5,562 bases of DNA. It comes from an uncultured Clostridia bacterium (lineage in GTDB: Bacteria; Bacillota; Clostridia; Peptostreptococcales; Anaerovoracaceae). Location: positions 1-5,562 of the forward strand of contig CALIBC010000094.1 of assembly GCA_938045615.1 (NCBI GenBank), read 5' to 3'. The position numbers were made by a program, and so were the translations under genes. The first letter of the stretch is position 1. Every line of letters begins with the position of its first letter. The notes under the pieces were generated by a model. It worked only from the letters and a program-made list of their open reading frames with translations. It made no database searches and was not told the origin of the DNA. Positions 4,798-5,562 of the stretch are shown one piece after another.

Positions 4798-5459
4798 TTC
4801 GAGGTAGGGGTGGGATGTTTATCGTACCATTCGCGGGAGTATTGCTCTGCGACCTGCTTAATTTCCGCTCTCGATTTGTAGATCGGAATGTCAGCCTTTC
4901 GCGCTTCTTCCTGCTCTCGCAACGAGATAGGCGAATGGTCGTATCCGGTAACCAGCAAAACGCCGTCGCACCCTCGCAGTATATCCATGTGGAGTTTCAT
5001 GTATTCCTGAACGGTAACCTCCGGTGGAAAAGGCAATTTGCATAGCCCGATATGCACAGGCTCGAATCCCCACTCCCTTAAATACTGACTTGAACCCGCG
5101 ATTTGCCAAGAATCGTTCATAGTCTCTACTCCACCGCTGATAAAGACCCTCTTCCCGGATATTTTGAAGGGCGGTATCTCCTCGAAAGTGTCCGTGTCAA
5201 AAAGTAGCAGACTTCTTTCTCTGGCTTCTTGCATTTCAGACTGCCCTGTATATGACCACTCCCAGCCGTTGAACGGATAAAGTCCATCGCAATCAGGTGG
5301 GATTGTGTATTTCAAGAATGCGGCTCCCATCTCACCAACGGGGTAGCTGACATCGTATCCCTTTTGTGCCAATCTGTTGGTGATGTTGGCATAGAGTGGC
5401 TTGAGGATATTGTTCGGCAAGCCTCTGAGGGCATTGCTGATGTAAATTTTCTTTCTCAT
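4794..5459 (-). CDS. Tandem two-domain nucleoside 2-deoxyribosyltransferase-like protein
   Basis: The protein has 221 residues and consists of two copies of the fold seen in the next gene. Domain 1 (about 3-88) has KKIYISNALRGLP, CDGLYPFNGW (57-66) and S69-x5-E75. Domain 2 (about 102-196) has KRVFISGGVETMN, CDGVLLVTGY (164-173) and S176-x5-E182. CDG, the aromatic nine residues after that Cys, and S-x5-E align without gaps with C63, W72, S75 and E81 of the 114-residue protein, so both domains keep the putative catalytic glutamate. They lack the exact S-x-GA-x2-E form, and domain 1 has no clear equivalent of the HPVNP strand, so substrates may differ. The C-terminal tail (197-221) is charged. 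The ATG at 5459 follows a CA-rich leader 24 bp after the preceding stop; the stop overlaps the next start by ATGA. Fold assignment is strong by internal comparison; enzymatic role is inferred. Confidence 0.8.
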   Translation of the reverse strand: MRKKIYISNALRGLPNNILKPLYANITNRLAQKGYDVSYPVGEMGAAFLKYTIPPDCDGLYPFNGWEWSYTGQSEMQEARERSLLLFDTDTFEEIPPFKISGKRVFISGGVETMNDSWQIAGSSQYLREWGFEPVHIGLCKLPFPPEVTVQEYMKLHMDILRGCDGVLLVTGYDHSPISLREQEEARKADIPIYKSRAEIKQVAEQYSREWYDKHPTPTSK

Positions 5460-5483
5460 TGTGACGTGTGTGCTTGTTGTGGG
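5460..5483 (-). promoter_or_regulatory. CA-rich translation leader
   Basis: The 24-nt minus-strand spacer between the preceding stop and the ATG at 5459 is almost free of T and contains GCACACACG, the same nine bases as in the leader at 3996-4007. No Shine-Dalgarno is present, as is common in Bacteroidetes. It supports the chosen start. Confidence 0.4.
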
Positions 5484-5562
5484 TTATGCAGTTTGGGCTG
5501 TTTCTGGATATTGCTCATAGACGTCGGCCGGGATAAAAAAGCCGGGCGCGTCGTAGGAGCGG
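5484..5562 (-). CDS. C-terminal end of an unidentified protein (partial)
   Basis: On the minus strand one frame stays open from the window edge for 25 codons to TAA at 5486-5484, reading YDAPGFFIPADVYEQY before a short PETAQTA tail. The mix of aromatic, acidic and proline residues looks like a true protein end, and the stop lies 24 bp before the next gene behind a leader like those elsewhere in the operon. The alternative frame is Arg/Thr/Gln-rich and would end overlapping the next ATG; I judge it less protein-like. No family can be named from so few residues. Confidence 0.55.
   Translation of the reverse strand, partial: RSYDAPGFFIPADVYEQYPETAQTA

Noticed and set aside
5456..5562. Alternative reading frame for the partial gene at the right edge, ending at a TGA that overlaps the ATG at 5459
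   Set aside because: The translation is rich in Arg, Thr, Gln and Pro and reads through the CA-rich leader found elsewhere as non-coding; the frame ending at 5484 is more protein-like. The choice is not certain.

Overview
The window looks like part of a phage or prophage of a Bacteroidales-type host. It carries ten protein genes, two of them cut by the window edges, all on the minus strand, so the genetic order runs from base 5562 down to base 1. The Bacteroidetes assignment is an inference. It rests on the lack of Shine-Dalgarno sites, the A- or CA-rich leaders before start codons, one TAnnTTTG-type promoter box, and a double DUF1599/Nmad1 domain of the kind familiar from Bacteroidetes. The phage assignment rests on closely packed small genes for SSB, dUTPase, a RuvC-fold resolvase and nucleotide-modification-associated proteins, ending at a gene start with a GRFKKG motif that may be a small terminase subunit.

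Layout in transcription order: the tail of an unknown gene (5562-5484); a two-domain nucleoside-deoxyribosyltransferase-like protein (5459-4794) overlapping by 4 bp a single-domain DUF4406 protein of the same fold (4797-4453); dUTPase (4439-4008); a four-cysteine zinc-binding protein with a helical middle (3995-3564). A 420-bp non-coding interval follows. It holds eight contiguous degenerate repeats of exactly 41 bp plus a partial ninth, then three AT-rich 8-bp repeats. Next come ssb (3143-2712), a 65-residue unknown protein, a 515-residue protein made of two diverged N-terminal modules plus a DUF1599/Nmad1 tandem, a 72-residue two-span membrane protein overlapping it by 8 bp, and a RuvC-like resolvase (715-203). 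A long imperfect inverted repeat (120-197) and a candidate promoter (100-107) separate this block from the GRFKKG gene starting at base 73.

Functionally this reads as a replication, recombination and nucleotide-pool module leading into a packaging module. dUTPase, three NDT-like domains and Nmad1 together suggest manipulation of deoxynucleotides and possibly base modification of phage DNA, but no modifying enzyme is visible here, so that is a hypothesis. The most unusual signal is the 41-bp array beside an AT-rich direct-repeat tract just before ssb, which resembles an iteron-type replication origin or another multi-site protein-binding locus. Base composition is mosaic: the 515/72-residue block is clearly AT-richer than its GC-rich neighbours, as expected for a separately acquired cassette.
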